From: SIG603 sp963611165
GTDB taxonomy: Bacteria > Bacillota > Clostridia > Oscillospirales > Acutalibacteraceae
Direction of reading: 5' to 3'
DNA: 64,000 nucleotides
NCBI GenBank assembly: GCA_963611165.1
Contig: CAVDQG010000001.1
Location: forward strand, 1-64,000
The notes beneath the pieces were generated by a model. The model did not search any database. It was not told where the DNA came from and saw nothing but the letters and a program-made list of their open reading frames with translations. Shown piece after piece: positions 1 to 8,494 of this stretch. The translations under genes were made by a program, and so were the position numbers. The stretch's first letter is position 1. The number at the start of each line of letters is the position of its first letter.

Positions 1-202
1 GCCTACAAATATGTCAATTTTCGCATACAATCACCAAATTTATATCCCGTAAAAATTTATTAAGCTTATAAATTTTTACCTTAAAAACAGACTTTTTTCT
101 CTAAAAGAACTTCCCAAATAATTTTTCACCCTTGATTTTTGTGCATAAACTCCAATTCACTTAACCGTTTCATTAGTATTTTGACGAAATTGCAAACTCT
201 TG

Positions 203-231
203 TTGCATATCCAACTAATTTAAGCTATAAT
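203..231 (+). promoter_or_regulatory. Promoter for the LacI-type regulator
   Basis: TTGCAT at 203-208 and TATAAT at 226-231 are separated by 17 bp, a good SigA-type match. The regulator starts about 100 bases downstream. The rest of 1-334 is AT-rich and holds no gene that I can support. Confidence 0.7.
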
Positions 232-334
232 TAATTTATAAATTTTGATAATTGGATTTTTCTACCCGTTATAAAACAAAAATTAACAGACTCGGCAACA
301 TTACTCAGAATAAAACACGAAGGGGACTTACATT

Positions 335-1438
335 TTGACCATTAAAAGCAAAGATCTGGCTAAGCTACTCGGCGTATGCCCTGCTACTGTGTCACTCCTA
401 ATCAACAACAAACCGGGCATCAGCGACAGTCTTCGCGAAAAGCTCACAAAACAAATCATAGAGCTTGGCTACGGCGACATGCTCAAAACAAACACGGCGG
501 CACAGGCTTCGGAGAACTTCCCCGTATCCTCAAAGCGCCACACCATCGTCTATGCGATTTATACGCTCGACGATCTCGGAACAGACGAATCAGGTCTTTA
601 TGCTCACGTCCTCGAGGGCTGTGAAATTCAGGCACGAGAGCTCGGCTTTGACATTCAAATCGTTCATATCGACTCAAAGTGCAGCTGCGGCATCAAGGGA
701 TGTATAAATGTTGATGAATGCATCGGTATCATTGTCCAGAGCTACCAGATTAGCGAATGGATGTATGAGGATCTCTGTTCCACAGGTCTTATGTTTGTGG
801 CAGTCGACCGCTATAACTATACAACGAATCTTTCCTCTGTATGCGTGAACAACGAAGACGGAATATATCTTGCGGTTCAGCATCTTTTTGAGCTCGGTCA
901 CCGCAACATCGGATATATCACCTCGGGCGCAGACGTCAACACTCTGACAGAAAGAAGACGCTGCTACCATCAGGCTCTTCGTGAATTTCATCTCGTTGAC
1001 AGAAACGACTTCCGAATCTACACAAACACCATTCCGAACAAACCGACTCAGGTCTATACCGCATTGCTCAACCAGTGGAAAGAAATGGAAGAGCTGCCAA
1101 CCGCTTTTATATGTGAGAACGATATCATAGCTGTTCAGGTGATAAGAGCTCTTCGCAAAATCGGTCTTCGTGTTCCTCAGGACATCTCCGTTGTCGGTTT
1201 TGACGACAGAAGTGTTTCCCACTGGACAGATCCGCCGCTCACCACCGTCAGAATCCACTGCCATCTCATGGGCAGACAGTCGGTTCAGCTTCTTCTCAAT
1301 ATCATTGATATGAAGAAAGCAGGCTTCATCGGTTTGCCGTACAAAATGAACATCGGCGTTGACCTCGTCACAAGAGAGTCCACATGCCCCCCGTCGACGG
1401 ACATCATCAAGCTTAATCAGCTAAGCTTTGGCGACTGA
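335..1438 (+). CDS. LacI/GalR-family transcriptional regulator
   Basis: A one-component repressor or activator of the LacI family (367 residues). The N-terminus carries a canonical helix-turn-helix at about residues 5-26 (KDLAKLLGVCPATVSLLINN). A periplasmic-binding-protein-like effector domain follows from about residue 68, with the family motifs FVAVDR, HLFELGHRNIGYI and PQDISVVGFDD. The start is TTG at 335, behind an AAGGGG ribosome binding site 9 bases upstream; no better ATG lies nearby. The linker is longer than usual (around residues 50-68), and a Cys-rich patch (CSCGIKGC, about 119-126) is unusual for the family. There is no adjacent sugar operon, so the target and effector cannot be deduced. 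Length and HTH are normal, so the family call is firm and the ligand unknown. Confidence 0.9.
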   Translation: MTIKSKDLAKLLGVCPATVSLLINNKPGISDSLREKLTKQIIELGYGDMLKTNTAAQASENFPVSSKRHTIVYAIYTLDDLGTDESGLYAHVLEGCEIQARELGFDIQIVHIDSKCSCGIKGCINVDECIGIIVQSYQISEWMYEDLCSTGLMFVAVDRYNYTTNLSSVCVNNEDGIYLAVQHLFELGHRNIGYITSGADVNTLTERRRCYHQALREFHLVDRNDFRIYTNTIPNKPTQVYTALLNQWKEMEELPTAFICENDIIAVQVIRALRKIGLRVPQDISVVGFDDRSVSHWTDPPLTTVRIHCHLMGRQSVQLLLNIIDMKKAGFIGLPYKMNIGVDLVTRESTCPPSTDIIKLNQLSFGD

Positions 1439-1492
1439 TATTTTTCTAAATTTAGTAAATATTTAGAGTTAATTCTCTTAAGCAATTATTCT

Positions 1493-1523
1493 AAGCTCTT
1501 CCGATAACGGAGGAGCTTTTTCT
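1493..1523 (+). terminator. Rho-independent terminator after the LacI-type gene
   Basis: AAGCTC and GAGCTT arms, with an inner TCCG/CGGA stem around ATAA, are followed by TTTTTC. The stretch from 1524 to 1735 is very AT-rich and shows no gene. Confidence 0.8.
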
Positions 1524-1735
1524 TTATCAATCGCAAATAAATCGCATAAATTATTTACATAACGTTTACATTAATTACAGAATGTAACAATTCATTTTCA
1601 GTCAGAAAACAGTCTTTTTAAGGCTGATTTTGCATAATTTGAATAGTGATATGCAATATTGATACCCGAAGTATTCGATTTTTGAAGAATTTCAAAAATT
1701 TAGAAAATTTTCTTTAAAATTATTTATAAAAGTGC

Positions 1736-1764
1736 TTGACAAATTTATAAAAGCAAGCTATAAT
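1736..1764 (+). promoter_or_regulatory. Perfect consensus promoter for the small protein
   Basis: TTGACA (1736-1741) and TATAAT (1759-1764) are both exact consensus with a 17 bp spacer, the strongest promoter seen in the window. The transcript would have a leader of about 85 bases containing a GAACCG/CGGTTC hairpin just before the ribosome binding site. Confidence 0.9.
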
Positions 1765-1857
1765 ACAATCACAAGGTCAAGAGAAAACAAAACCTTAAAG
1801 AGAAAAGAAAGATTATCGAACCGATGCGGTTCAGATTGACGAAAGGATGTCACTACT

Positions 1858-2040
1858 ATGTTTTCAAGAAAGCCAATGACAATTTTAACTTCAAGAATGG
1901 AAAATGAAAGAGCTGCCGCAAAGCACACAAGAAGAGCTTTCGCTGATGTAAGAGACATCGAGATGACAAGCCCTGCAGCTGATTTCAACCACGTTATGTA
2001 TGTAAACATCGGCGGAGTTGTTTCACCAATCAGCAAGTAA
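1858..2040 (+). CDS. Small protein of unknown function (60 aa)
   Basis: I do not recognise this protein. It is 60 residues, basic in its first half (MFSRKPMTILTSR, then KHTRRAF), with no cysteine and no membrane segment. It ends in a Gly/Val-containing tail (NIGGVVSPISK). Its reality is supported by context: an exact consensus promoter ends 94 bases upstream, AAAGGA lies about 11 bases before the ATG, and a clean Rho-independent terminator follows within 50 bases, making a compact single-gene unit. A longer frame on the opposite strand (1758-2075) has no such signals. It could be a highly expressed structural, nucleic-acid-binding or regulatory micro-protein. A secreted or modified peptide is possible but not indicated, since no processing genes lie nearby. 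Confidence 0.65.
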   Translation: MFSRKPMTILTSRMENERAAAKHTRRAFADVRDIEMTSPAADFNHVMYVNIGGVVSPISK

Positions 2041-2088
2041 TCAATAAATTTAGAGTACGCGTTGTGAAAATCCACACCTTATATAGCT

Positions 2089-2119
2089 AAAAAGCCACTG
2101 CCTAAAGCGGTGGCTTTTT
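2089..2119 (+). terminator. Rho-independent terminator after the small protein
   Basis: AAAAAGCCACTG pairs with CGGTGGCTTTTT around a CCTAAAG loop, followed on the + strand by TTTTTGG. Confidence 0.9.
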
Positions 2120-2236
2120 GGCATGTTCAAAAAGTTCGCACAATACTTTAGTTATTCCTCTTTAGAATATCTCCCCCGTTCTCGTCACAAGAACCACACT
2201 CCTATTGATTTATATGTTAAAATGTGCTAACATAAG

Positions 2237-2331
2237 TTTCGGGGTGCTGACTGTATTTAAAGCAAATAGGCAGTCGGCTGAGATAATACCCTTAGAACCT
2301 GATGCGGATAATGCCGCCGTAGGAAAGGAAG
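2237..2331 (+). promoter_or_regulatory. TPP riboswitch (THI box)
   Basis: All conserved TPP aptamer elements are present in order: GGGGTGC, GGCTGAGA, ACCC, GAACCTGAT, GCGGATAATGCCGCC and GTAGGAAA. They end immediately before thiT. No terminator-like hairpin lies between the aptamer and the start codon. The AAGGAAG ribosome binding site overlaps the 3' side of the aptamer, so ligand binding probably blocks translation rather than ending transcription (inference). Confidence 0.95.
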
Positions 2332-2340
2332 TTAATATTA

Positions 2341-2937
2341 ATGTCAAGTTCAGTAAACCGCACAAGAAGGCTTGCTGTAACCGCCATGCTCCTCGCACTG
2401 GGAACCGTGCTCAGTATGGTTAAGGTTTTGCAAATGCCGTTCGGAGGAAGTATCACACTTCTCTCCATGCTCCCCGTATGCATGATTAGCATTGAATACG
2501 GAGTTAAATGGGGACTTGTTTCCTCTTTCATCTTCTCACTCATTCAGTTTGGATTTGGTCTTCAGGAGGGGTGTCTCGGCTGGGGATTCACCGGCGGACT
2601 TCTCGTCGTGATGATTCTTTTCGATTACATCGTCGCTTTCTCCGTTCTCGGAGTTGCGGGTCTCTTCAGAAATAAGGGTATCGGCGGAATCGTCCTCGGA
2701 GTTGCGCTTGCGGTATTTCTCCGCTTCGTCTGCCACTTTATCACAGGCTTCGCCCTCTGGACTTATCTTGATTTCAGCATAAGCTTCGGCTCTTTCACTC
2801 TGAAAGGCCCTTACTGGTACTCACTTCTTTACAACGGAGCCTATATGCTCCCCGAGTGCATCACAACGGTAATCGGAGCTTCGATTCTCTTTAAAATACC
2901 TGTCATAAACAAGCTCATGGCAGGCGACAAAATCTGA
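2341..2937 (+). CDS. thiT: Thiamine transporter S-component ThiT
   Basis: A membrane protein of 198 residues with about six hydrophobic segments, matching the size and layout of ThiT, the thiamine-binding S-component of ECF transporters. ThiT captures thiamine and works with the shared EcfA/EcfA'/EcfT energising module, which is not in this window. The call rests on the membrane pattern, aromatic-rich loops (GLQEGCLGWGFTGG, WTYLDF, KGPYWYSLLYNGAYMLPE) and the TPP riboswitch ending about 10 bases upstream. The ATG start is set by an AAGGAAG site embedded in the riboswitch. The gene stands alone, closed by a terminator. Confidence 0.92.
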   Translation: MSSSVNRTRRLAVTAMLLALGTVLSMVKVLQMPFGGSITLLSMLPVCMISIEYGVKWGLVSSFIFSLIQFGFGLQEGCLGWGFTGGLLVVMILFDYIVAFSVLGVAGLFRNKGIGGIVLGVALAVFLRFVCHFITGFALWTYLDFSISFGSFTLKGPYWYSLLYNGAYMLPECITTVIGASILFKIPVINKLMAGDKI

Positions 2938-2946
2938 TAAAATTAC

Positions 2947-2983
2947 AGTCTGTACCTTATTATCTCGGGTACAGACTTTTCTT
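2947..2983 (+). terminator. Rho-independent terminator after thiT
   Basis: AGTCTGTACC (2947-2956) pairs perfectly with GGTACAGACT (2968-2977), followed by TTTTC. Confidence 0.9.
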
Positions 2984-3003
2984 TATTTCATAACAATTTT
3001 CAT

Positions 3004-3032
3004 TGTTAAATTCTTCTTCTTTGTGCTATACT
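3004..3032 (+). promoter_or_regulatory. Promoter for the MFS permease
   Basis: TTGTTA (3004-3009) and TATACT (3027-3032) are separated by 17 bp; the gene starts 50 bases downstream. Confidence 0.75.
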
Positions 3033-3081
3033 GAAAGCAATATATACCGCTTAATCGTATATATGGTGTGGAGGATTAACT

Positions 3082-4311
3082 ATGAAAGCTTCAAAAAACA
3101 TGACCGTGCAGTACGCCTTTCTGCAATTTCTGCACAACGCTTCTCTTTGCTCGATACTTGCGTTCATAACGCCGTATCTTCAGGCAATAGAAACCGAGAA
3201 CGGCTCAAGAATGTTCTCCGATTCTCAAATCGGAACGGTGCTCGCTCTTGGAAGCTTTGTCGGAATTATCATAAGTCCGATACTCGCTTCCTTTTCCGAC
3301 AAGCATCCAAATATACCTCTTAAAAGCATAACGGCAATTTTACTTTTGATTTCGGCGGTAGGCGCCGCATTTCTTCTCATTCTGCCAAGCTTCTTTCTGC
3401 CCGTTGCTCTGATTTCGGTAGTGCTTTATTCTATGAGCAGAACTCAGGGCACATTTCTCACAAGCCTCGGAATGGAGCATGTCTACGCAGGCGAAAATTT
3501 AAACTACAGTCTTTGCCGCGGTTTCGGTTCTATCGGCTATGCTGTCATGGCATTCTTCATGGGCTATGCGGTAGATTGGTTCGGCTCGGGAATCATAATG
3601 ATTTTGCTTCTCGCTTGCTGTGGTTTGGACGCTGTTCTCGTTCTTTTCTTTCCAAAGGTAAAGAGCAGCGGTGAAAACAAATCATCAGACGACAGCGTAG
3701 AACAGGAAGCCATCAGTCTTCTTGAATTTGCAAAGAGAAACGCAAGGTTCATTGCGGTTGTTTTCGCAGTCGTGCTCATTTATGCGTCTCACCAGTTTAT
3801 AAATACTTACACAATAAATATCGTACGCCACCTCGGCGGAACTGAAAAGGAAATGGGAATCGGCACGGCAATTGCCGCCGTCCTCGAATTGCCCGGAATG
3901 GCGCTCGTTCCGTGGCTTAGAAAAAAGCTCGGTTCTGCCGGCGCACTTCTCAAGCTTTCGGCGGTTGCCATGATTATTAAATCGATAATCACGCTCATTG
4001 CACCAAGTATTTTTGTATTTTATATCGCACAGTGCATTCAGTTCTTCACCTTTGCGGTGATTATCCCCGGCGGAGTCTTCTTCGTTAACGAAACCATAGA
4101 CCCGGCTAACAAAGTAAAAGGTATGTCAATTTTTGATATGGGACTCGTTATAAGCGGTATCCTATTCAACAAAATCGGTGGCATGCTCTTTGATTCATCG
4201 AGTGTGGAGCTCACTCTTCTCATCGGAACAGTGGTCACAGCTATAGGCACAGCCCTTCTGTTTATTCTTCTTGCAGGCGGAAAATTCAACAAGACGACCG
4301 AGAACGGTTGA
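3082..4311 (+). CDS. Major facilitator superfamily transporter
   Basis: A 409-residue permease with about 12 hydrophobic segments in two halves joined by a charged cytoplasmic loop (KVKSSGENKSSDDSVEQEA, about 193-211), the classic MFS plan. The loop between helices 2 and 3 has ASFSDKHPNIPLK, a variant of the MFS GxxxDRxGR motif. It looks closest to the LacY/nucleoside-symporter-like MFS group often annotated MFS_1-like, so sugar or nucleoside substrates are possible, but nothing in the neighbourhood identifies the cargo. Start ATG with GGAGG 9 bases upstream, own promoter and terminator, so it is monocistronic. Confidence 0.85.
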   Translation: MKASKNMTVQYAFLQFLHNASLCSILAFITPYLQAIETENGSRMFSDSQIGTVLALGSFVGIIISPILASFSDKHPNIPLKSITAILLLISAVGAAFLLILPSFFLPVALISVVLYSMSRTQGTFLTSLGMEHVYAGENLNYSLCRGFGSIGYAVMAFFMGYAVDWFGSGIIMILLLACCGLDAVLVLFFPKVKSSGENKSSDDSVEQEAISLLEFAKRNARFIAVVFAVVLIYASHQFINTYTINIVRHLGGTEKEMGIGTAIAAVLELPGMALVPWLRKKLGSAGALLKLSAVAMIIKSIITLIAPSIFVFYIAQCIQFFTFAVIIPGGVFFVNETIDPANKVKGMSIFDMGLVISGILFNKIGGMLFDSSSVELTLLIGTVVTAIGTALLFILLAGGKFNKTTENG

Positions 4312-4334
4312 AAACTAAGATTAATTTAAGCACA

Positions 4335-4370
4335 ACGGGAATTCGCAATTTATCCGAATTCCCGTTCTTT
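4335..4370 (+). terminator. Rho-independent terminator after the MFS gene
   Basis: ACGGGAATTCG pairs perfectly with CGAATTCCCGT, followed by TCTTTC. Confidence 0.85.
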
Positions 4371-4384
4371 CGTTTGCAATCGGC

Positions 4385-4413
4385 TTTACAAAGCACAATA
4401 ATCGGGTTATACT
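4385..4413 (+). promoter_or_regulatory. asnA promoter
   Basis: TTTACA (4385-4390) and TATACT (4408-4413) with a 17 bp spacer; the asnA start codon is 37 bases further on. Confidence 0.75.
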
Positions 4414-4449
4414 TAATCTGTCATACATCCGAAAGAAAGGAAGAATATC

Positions 4450-5454
4450 ATGCAAACATTCATCCCCGAAGGCTACAAATCAGCTCTCGGTCTTTACGAA
4501 ACGCAAAAGGCAATCGGTCTCATCAAGAGCGTCTTTGAGGTTAAATTAAGCGCCGCACTGCACCTCAAGAGAGTAACCGCTCCGCTTTTTGTCGATCCGA
4601 AAACAGGTCTTAACGATGACCTTAACGGTGTCGAACGCCCTGTCGGCTTCGATATTCCGGCCGCATCAACCGACGCACAGGTCGTCCACTCCCTCGCAAA
4701 GTGGAAGCGACTTGCGCTCAAACGCTACGGATTTTTTGTCGGTAACGGTCTCATCACCGACATGAACGCTATCCGCCGTGACGAGGAGCTCGACAATATC
4801 CACTCCGTCTATGTCGACCAGTGGGACTGGGAAAAAGTTATCGACAAAGAAACAAGAAATGTTGAATATCTTAACAAGACAGTCGAGAGAATTGTCTCAG
4901 CTATTTGCGGTACACTTGACGAAATCAAATGGCAGTTCCCCGAGCTTAATACAGAACTTAAAAGAGAGGTCACATTTATCAGCTCTCAGGAACTCGAGGA
5001 TATGTATCCCGACCTCACGCCAAAGGAAAGAGAAAACGCTTTCGTCAAGGAACACAAGACGGTTTTCATCAGCCAAATCGGCGGCAAGCTTAAAAGCGGC
5101 GAAAAACATGACGGCAGAGCACCCGACTATGACGACTGGAGCTTAAACGGAGACATTCTCTTCTGGCACGATACCTTGGGTATTGCTTTTGAGGTTTCCT
5201 CCATGGGTATTCGAGTGGACAGCGAATCTCTTGCGGCTCAGCTAAAGATTTCAGGCTGTGAAGAAAGAAGCAAGCTTCCGTTCCACAAGGCTCTTCTCAA
5301 TAATGAGCTTCCTCTCACAATCGGTGGTGGTATCGGTCAGTCAAGACTTTGCATGCTGCTTCTCGGAAAAGCTCACATCGGTGAGGTTCAGTCCTCCATC
5401 TGGGACGAAAACACAAAGAAAATCTGCTCTGATGCAGGCATTCTTCTCTTGTAA
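4450..5454 (+). CDS. asnA: Aspartate-ammonia ligase (asparagine synthetase A)
   Basis: Makes asparagine from aspartate, ammonia and ATP in the cytoplasm; structurally a class II aminoacyl-tRNA-synthetase relative. The 334-residue length fits the family. Recognisable blocks are the N-terminal YETQKAIGLIKSVFE, RVTAPLFVDPKTGLNDDLNGVERPV, the central MNAIRRDEELDNIHSVYVDQWDWEKVI, and the C-terminal ELPLTIGGGIGQSRLCMLLL ATP-binding segment. The ATG follows GAAAGGAAGAA. It is flanked by its own promoter and a strong terminator, so it is a single-gene unit. No upstream leader long enough for a T-box is visible. Confidence 0.97.
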   Translation: MQTFIPEGYKSALGLYETQKAIGLIKSVFEVKLSAALHLKRVTAPLFVDPKTGLNDDLNGVERPVGFDIPAASTDAQVVHSLAKWKRLALKRYGFFVGNGLITDMNAIRRDEELDNIHSVYVDQWDWEKVIDKETRNVEYLNKTVERIVSAICGTLDEIKWQFPELNTELKREVTFISSQELEDMYPDLTPKERENAFVKEHKTVFISQIGGKLKSGEKHDGRAPDYDDWSLNGDILFWHDTLGIAFEVSSMGIRVDSESLAAQLKISGCEERSKLPFHKALLNNELPLTIGGGIGQSRLCMLLLGKAHIGEVQSSIWDENTKKICSDAGILLL

Positions 5455-5482
5455 TCAAATATTAATAAAATATTCAAGCGTC

Positions 5483-5518
5483 AAAAAGCTGTCGGCATCA
5501 AAAACCGACAGCTTTTTT
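5483..5518 (+). terminator. Rho-independent terminator after asnA
   Basis: AAAAAGCTGTCGG pairs with CCGACAGCTTTTTT. It lies just before the stop codon of the convergent DUF1643 gene and may serve both strands. Confidence 0.92.
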
Positions 5519-5525
5519 AATAATG

Positions 5526-6140
5526 TCAATTAAGTTTTGCAAGATACTCTCCCATGTCAAAATCCTCGATAAGAGAATCTTTTCTGAGATATAGCGGATG
5601 ATGAGGGTGTCCCTTAACCGAACGCTTTCCCGCACTCACCCACCTTGCGCCGAATTCCTCGCCGATTTTCACCATATCGGCAAGACAAAGTTTGAGGTAG
5701 TCTCTTTTCTCCACTATCGTGCCCCAAGCCGCCCAAACCGTGGGATTTTCTCCGCTGTTTTCGAGTACATAGCGAAAGGCTTTCATATTCTCCGCATGAA
5801 GTGCGGTATTGAAAACCTTGTCCATATCATCGGGATTTGTCGCACGCTGAGCGTACACATTAAACATTATAAAGGAATCGAAACCGTTTCCACTTGCAAT
5901 TCTCTCCACGGATTTCAGTGTGTTGTCGAGATTATCAGGCTCGGCTGTGGAAGGATTTATTCCTATTGTGATAAGCGGCTTCTTTCCCCTTGTACCCAGA
6001 ATATAACGGTACTCAGAATAAAAATCGGGAATATAAAGCCATTTTTTTCTGTCATAAGAGTCCTTATCCGTTTTTGATATTCTCGCCTCGTCAAATGTCA
6101 GAATATCAATCTTAGTGCTTTCGCTCTCCGGAATATGCAT
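5526..6140 (-). CDS. DUF1643 domain-containing protein
   Basis: A soluble 204-residue protein of the DUF1643 family, whose biochemical role is not established. The hallmark is PLITIGINPSTAEPDNLDNTLKSVERIA in the first third, followed by MFNVYAQRATNPDDM and WAAWGTIV. The C-terminal RWVSAGKRSVKGHPHHPLYL matches the usual family ending. ATG start with AGGTG five bases upstream. It is transcribed divergently from the esterase next door and convergently with asnA. No mobile or defence genes surround it. Confidence 0.85.
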   Translation of the reverse strand: MHIPESESTKIDILTFDEARISKTDKDSYDRKKWLYIPDFYSEYRYILGTRGKKPLITIGINPSTAEPDNLDNTLKSVERIASGNGFDSFIMFNVYAQRATNPDDMDKVFNTALHAENMKAFRYVLENSGENPTVWAAWGTIVEKRDYLKLCLADMVKIGEEFGARWVSAGKRSVKGHPHHPLYLRKDSLIEDFDMGEYLAKLN

Positions 6141-6165
6141 ATTTTCACCTGTCTTTCCTAACCAC

Positions 6166-6194
6166 TTGAAACTTAAGCTGTTATATTATATAAT
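6166..6194 (+). promoter_or_regulatory. Promoter for the esterase gene
   Basis: TTGAAA (6166-6171), 17 bp, TATAAT (6189-6194); the esterase start codon is 47 bases downstream. Confidence 0.85.
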
Positions 6195-6241
6195 CAAATC
6201 AATTAAGACATATGTATCAATTAATCAAGGAGGATTTTTCT

Positions 6242-7081
6242 ATGGCAATTATCTCATGTGATTTTATCTCCAAATCACTTATGCGCACCGTACAAATCAA
6301 GGCTATAGTACCGACCGACAAATTAAAATTCGGCCCGGACGCCGACAAAAAAGAAGCACCAAAGAAGTATAAAACTCTATATCTTCTCCACGGTGTTTTC
6401 GGAAACTGCGTAGATTGGCTTTCAGGCACAAGAATCCAGCGTTGGGCAGAGGCAAAAGACCTCATCGTAATTATGCCGTCAGGCGAGAACAAATTCTACT
6501 GCGACAATCCGAAATCGGGTGATTACTTCTCCAAGTTCATCGGAGAGGAGCTTCTCGAATTCACAAGAAAAACTTTCCCGTGCTCCGATAAACCTGAGGA
6601 TACCTTCATTGCAGGTCTTTCCATGGGTGGATGCGGCGCTCTCACAAACGGCCTCAAGTACAGCGAGAATTTCGGCTGTGTTGCTTCTCTTTCAGCCGCA
6701 CTTATCATCGACGATGCTGTAAATTCCGTTTACGATGATTCAGGCTGGAATCTCCACAACCGCTACTACTACGAATCATTCTTCGGCTCGCTCGAAGATC
6801 TCAAAGGCAGCGACAAGGATTACTATGCTCTTGCCGACAAGCTCGCAAAAGATGGCAAGAAATTTCCGAAAATCTACATGTGCTGCGGAACCGAGGACGG
6901 TCTTTTCGCTCCTAATGTCGAGTTCAAAGATCATCTCTTGGAGCTCGGTGCAGATGTAACATGGGAGTACGGCGCAGGAAATCACGACTGGGATTTCTGG
7001 GATACCTACATTCAGAAGGTACTCGCATGGCTTCCACTCGACAACGACAGCGCCGGAATCAACAGCGGTAATGTCGGCTGA
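6242..7081 (+). CDS. Esterase D/tributyrin-esterase-like alpha/beta hydrolase
   Basis: A cytoplasmic alpha/beta-fold carboxylesterase of the putative esterase (EstA/FrmB-like) family, 279 residues from the ATG chosen here. That ATG follows AAGGAGG; an upstream in-frame ATG at 6212 would lie before the ribosome binding site and is rejected. Visible are the oxyanion region LLHGVFGN (about 48-55), the nucleophile elbow GLSMGG (125-130, Ser127), an Asp region CGTEDGLF and the C-terminal GNHDWDFW histidine. No signal peptide. Substrates are probably short acyl esters; a specific in vivo substrate cannot be read. It forms its own unit. Confidence 0.88.
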   Translation: MAIISCDFISKSLMRTVQIKAIVPTDKLKFGPDADKKEAPKKYKTLYLLHGVFGNCVDWLSGTRIQRWAEAKDLIVIMPSGENKFYCDNPKSGDYFSKFIGEELLEFTRKTFPCSDKPEDTFIAGLSMGGCGALTNGLKYSENFGCVASLSAALIIDDAVNSVYDDSGWNLHNRYYYESFFGSLEDLKGSDKDYYALADKLAKDGKKFPKIYMCCGTEDGLFAPNVEFKDHLLELGADVTWEYGAGNHDWDFWDTYIQKVLAWLPLDNDSAGINSGNVG

Positions 7082-7103
7082 TTTTAAGATATCACATATA
7101 TTT

Positions 7104-7133
7104 AAAGGGATGTCCTATCGGGCATCCCTTTTT
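7104..7133. terminator. Shared terminator between the esterase gene and rimO
   Basis: AAAGGGATG (7104-7112) and CATCCCTTT (7123-7131) form a stem with a T-run on the + strand and an A-rich 5' flank, placed between two convergent stop codons, so it may act in both directions. Confidence 0.8.
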
Positions 7134-7134
7134 G

Positions 7135-8463
7135 TTAATCTATCTGAGTGCCGTAGAGGTCTGCGTCAATAGCGTCCTCAATCTCAACCGTCACAAAATC
7201 ACCCGGATTTAGTTCATTCTCAGAATTAAAGTAAACAAATCCGTCAACGTCGGGAGCATCCATATAGCTTCTTCCAAAGTAGCATTCCTGTTCCTCGTCA
7301 AATCCGTCAACCATAACCTCGAGAATTTTTCCGATATGACGGCGATTTATGCGATCCATGATGTCCATCTGGCTCTCCATGATTATTCTCGCACGCTCTT
7401 CCTTGGTTTCCTCATCAAGCTGCTCTTTCATTCTTGCGGCAGGAGTACCCTCCTCCTGTGAATAAGCAAAGCATCCCATGCGGTCAAACTCCATATCCTT
7501 GACGAACTCGGCAAGTTCTGTGAAATCTTCCTCGGTTTCTCCGGGGAATCCCGCAATAAAGGTGGAGCGAAGAACGATACCGGGGATTCTCTCACGAAGT
7601 TTATTGATAAGAGCTGTGAGCTTTTCTCTGTCACCGCGGCGGTTCATTCTCTTGAGAACCTTCCCCGATGCATGCTGAAGTGGCAAATCGAGATACTTAA
7701 CCACCTTATCCTCGCTCGCAAAAACATCGATAAGCTCTTCTGTTATCGCCTCGGGGTAGCAGTAAAGAACTCTTATCCACTTGAGATTTTCTATCTTGGC
7801 AAGCTCTTTCAAAAGTCTCGCAAGTGAAAATTCTCCGTAAATATCTATTCCGTAGCGTGAAGTATCCTGTGCAATGACTATTAATTCCTTAACGCCGTTC
7901 TTAACAAGACCATTTGCCTCCTTGACGATATTCTCAATCGTTCTGGAACGCTGTTTTCCTCTTATCATCGGAATTGCACAGTAGGTACAGTTGTTGTCAC
8001 AGCCCTCAGCTATCTTAAGATAAGCGTAATAATTAGGCGTGCTCAAGTCACGGTCTCCGCAAAGCGGCATCTGATATTTGTCTGGGAAGCTTTCGACAGC
8101 TTCTCCGCCGACAAGCTCCTTGAATTTATTGACTATATCGGCATTTGCTCCGATACCGAGAACAGCGTCAACCTCGGGAATATCGCGTCTTATCTCATCC
8201 TTGTATCTCTCTGCAAGACATCCTGTTACAACGATTTTTTCTATAATACCGTCATTTTTGAGGTCAACAAGCTCGAGTATCTCACCGATAGATTCTTTTT
8301 TTGCACTGTCGATAAATCCGCACGTGTTGATGATGGCAATATCACTCTCTGCGGGGTCGCTTACCGTCTCAAATCCGCCGTTTCTCAGCGCCGCCATAAG
8401 CATTTCGCCGTCGACCTGATTTTTGGCACAGCCGAGGCATATCATTCCGACCTTTACGGACAT
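7135..8463 (-). CDS. rimO: Ribosomal protein S12 methylthiotransferase RimO
   Basis: Radical-SAM enzyme that adds a methylthio group to an aspartate of ribosomal protein S12. Domain order is UPF0004 (start, CLGCAKNQVDGEML), radical SAM with the 4Fe-4S motif CDNNCTYC near residue 148, and a C-terminal TRAM domain ending IEDAIDADLYG. The ATG at 8463 (MSVKVGMICLGC) has AAAGGAG upstream and is preferred over an in-frame codon at 8514, which would add 17 unconserved residues and no ribosome binding site. It is the third gene after recA and recX, 31 bases behind recX, and ends at a terminator. Confidence 0.95.
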   Translation of the reverse strand: MSVKVGMICLGCAKNQVDGEMLMAALRNGGFETVSDPAESDIAIINTCGFIDSAKKESIGEILELVDLKNDGIIEKIVVTGCLAERYKDEIRRDIPEVDAVLGIGANADIVNKFKELVGGEAVESFPDKYQMPLCGDRDLSTPNYYAYLKIAEGCDNNCTYCAIPMIRGKQRSRTIENIVKEANGLVKNGVKELIVIAQDTSRYGIDIYGEFSLARLLKELAKIENLKWIRVLYCYPEAITEELIDVFASEDKVVKYLDLPLQHASGKVLKRMNRRGDREKLTALINKLRERIPGIVLRSTFIAGFPGETEEDFTELAEFVKDMEFDRMGCFAYSQEEGTPAARMKEQLDEETKEERARIIMESQMDIMDRINRRHIGKILEVMVDGFDEEQECYFGRSYMDAPDVDGFVYFNSENELNPGDFVTVEIEDAIDADLYGTQID

Positions 8464-8494
8464 AAGTTTTCTCCTTTGTTTGTTATCTTTCGGC

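Noticed and set aside
674..1264. 196-codon open frame on the - strand
   Set aside because: It lies wholly inside the LacI-type gene on the opposite strand, has no ribosome binding site, and its protein has no family features.
1758..2075. 105-codon - strand frame over the small protein gene
   Set aside because: It has no promoter or ribosome binding site, while the + strand frame has both plus a terminator.
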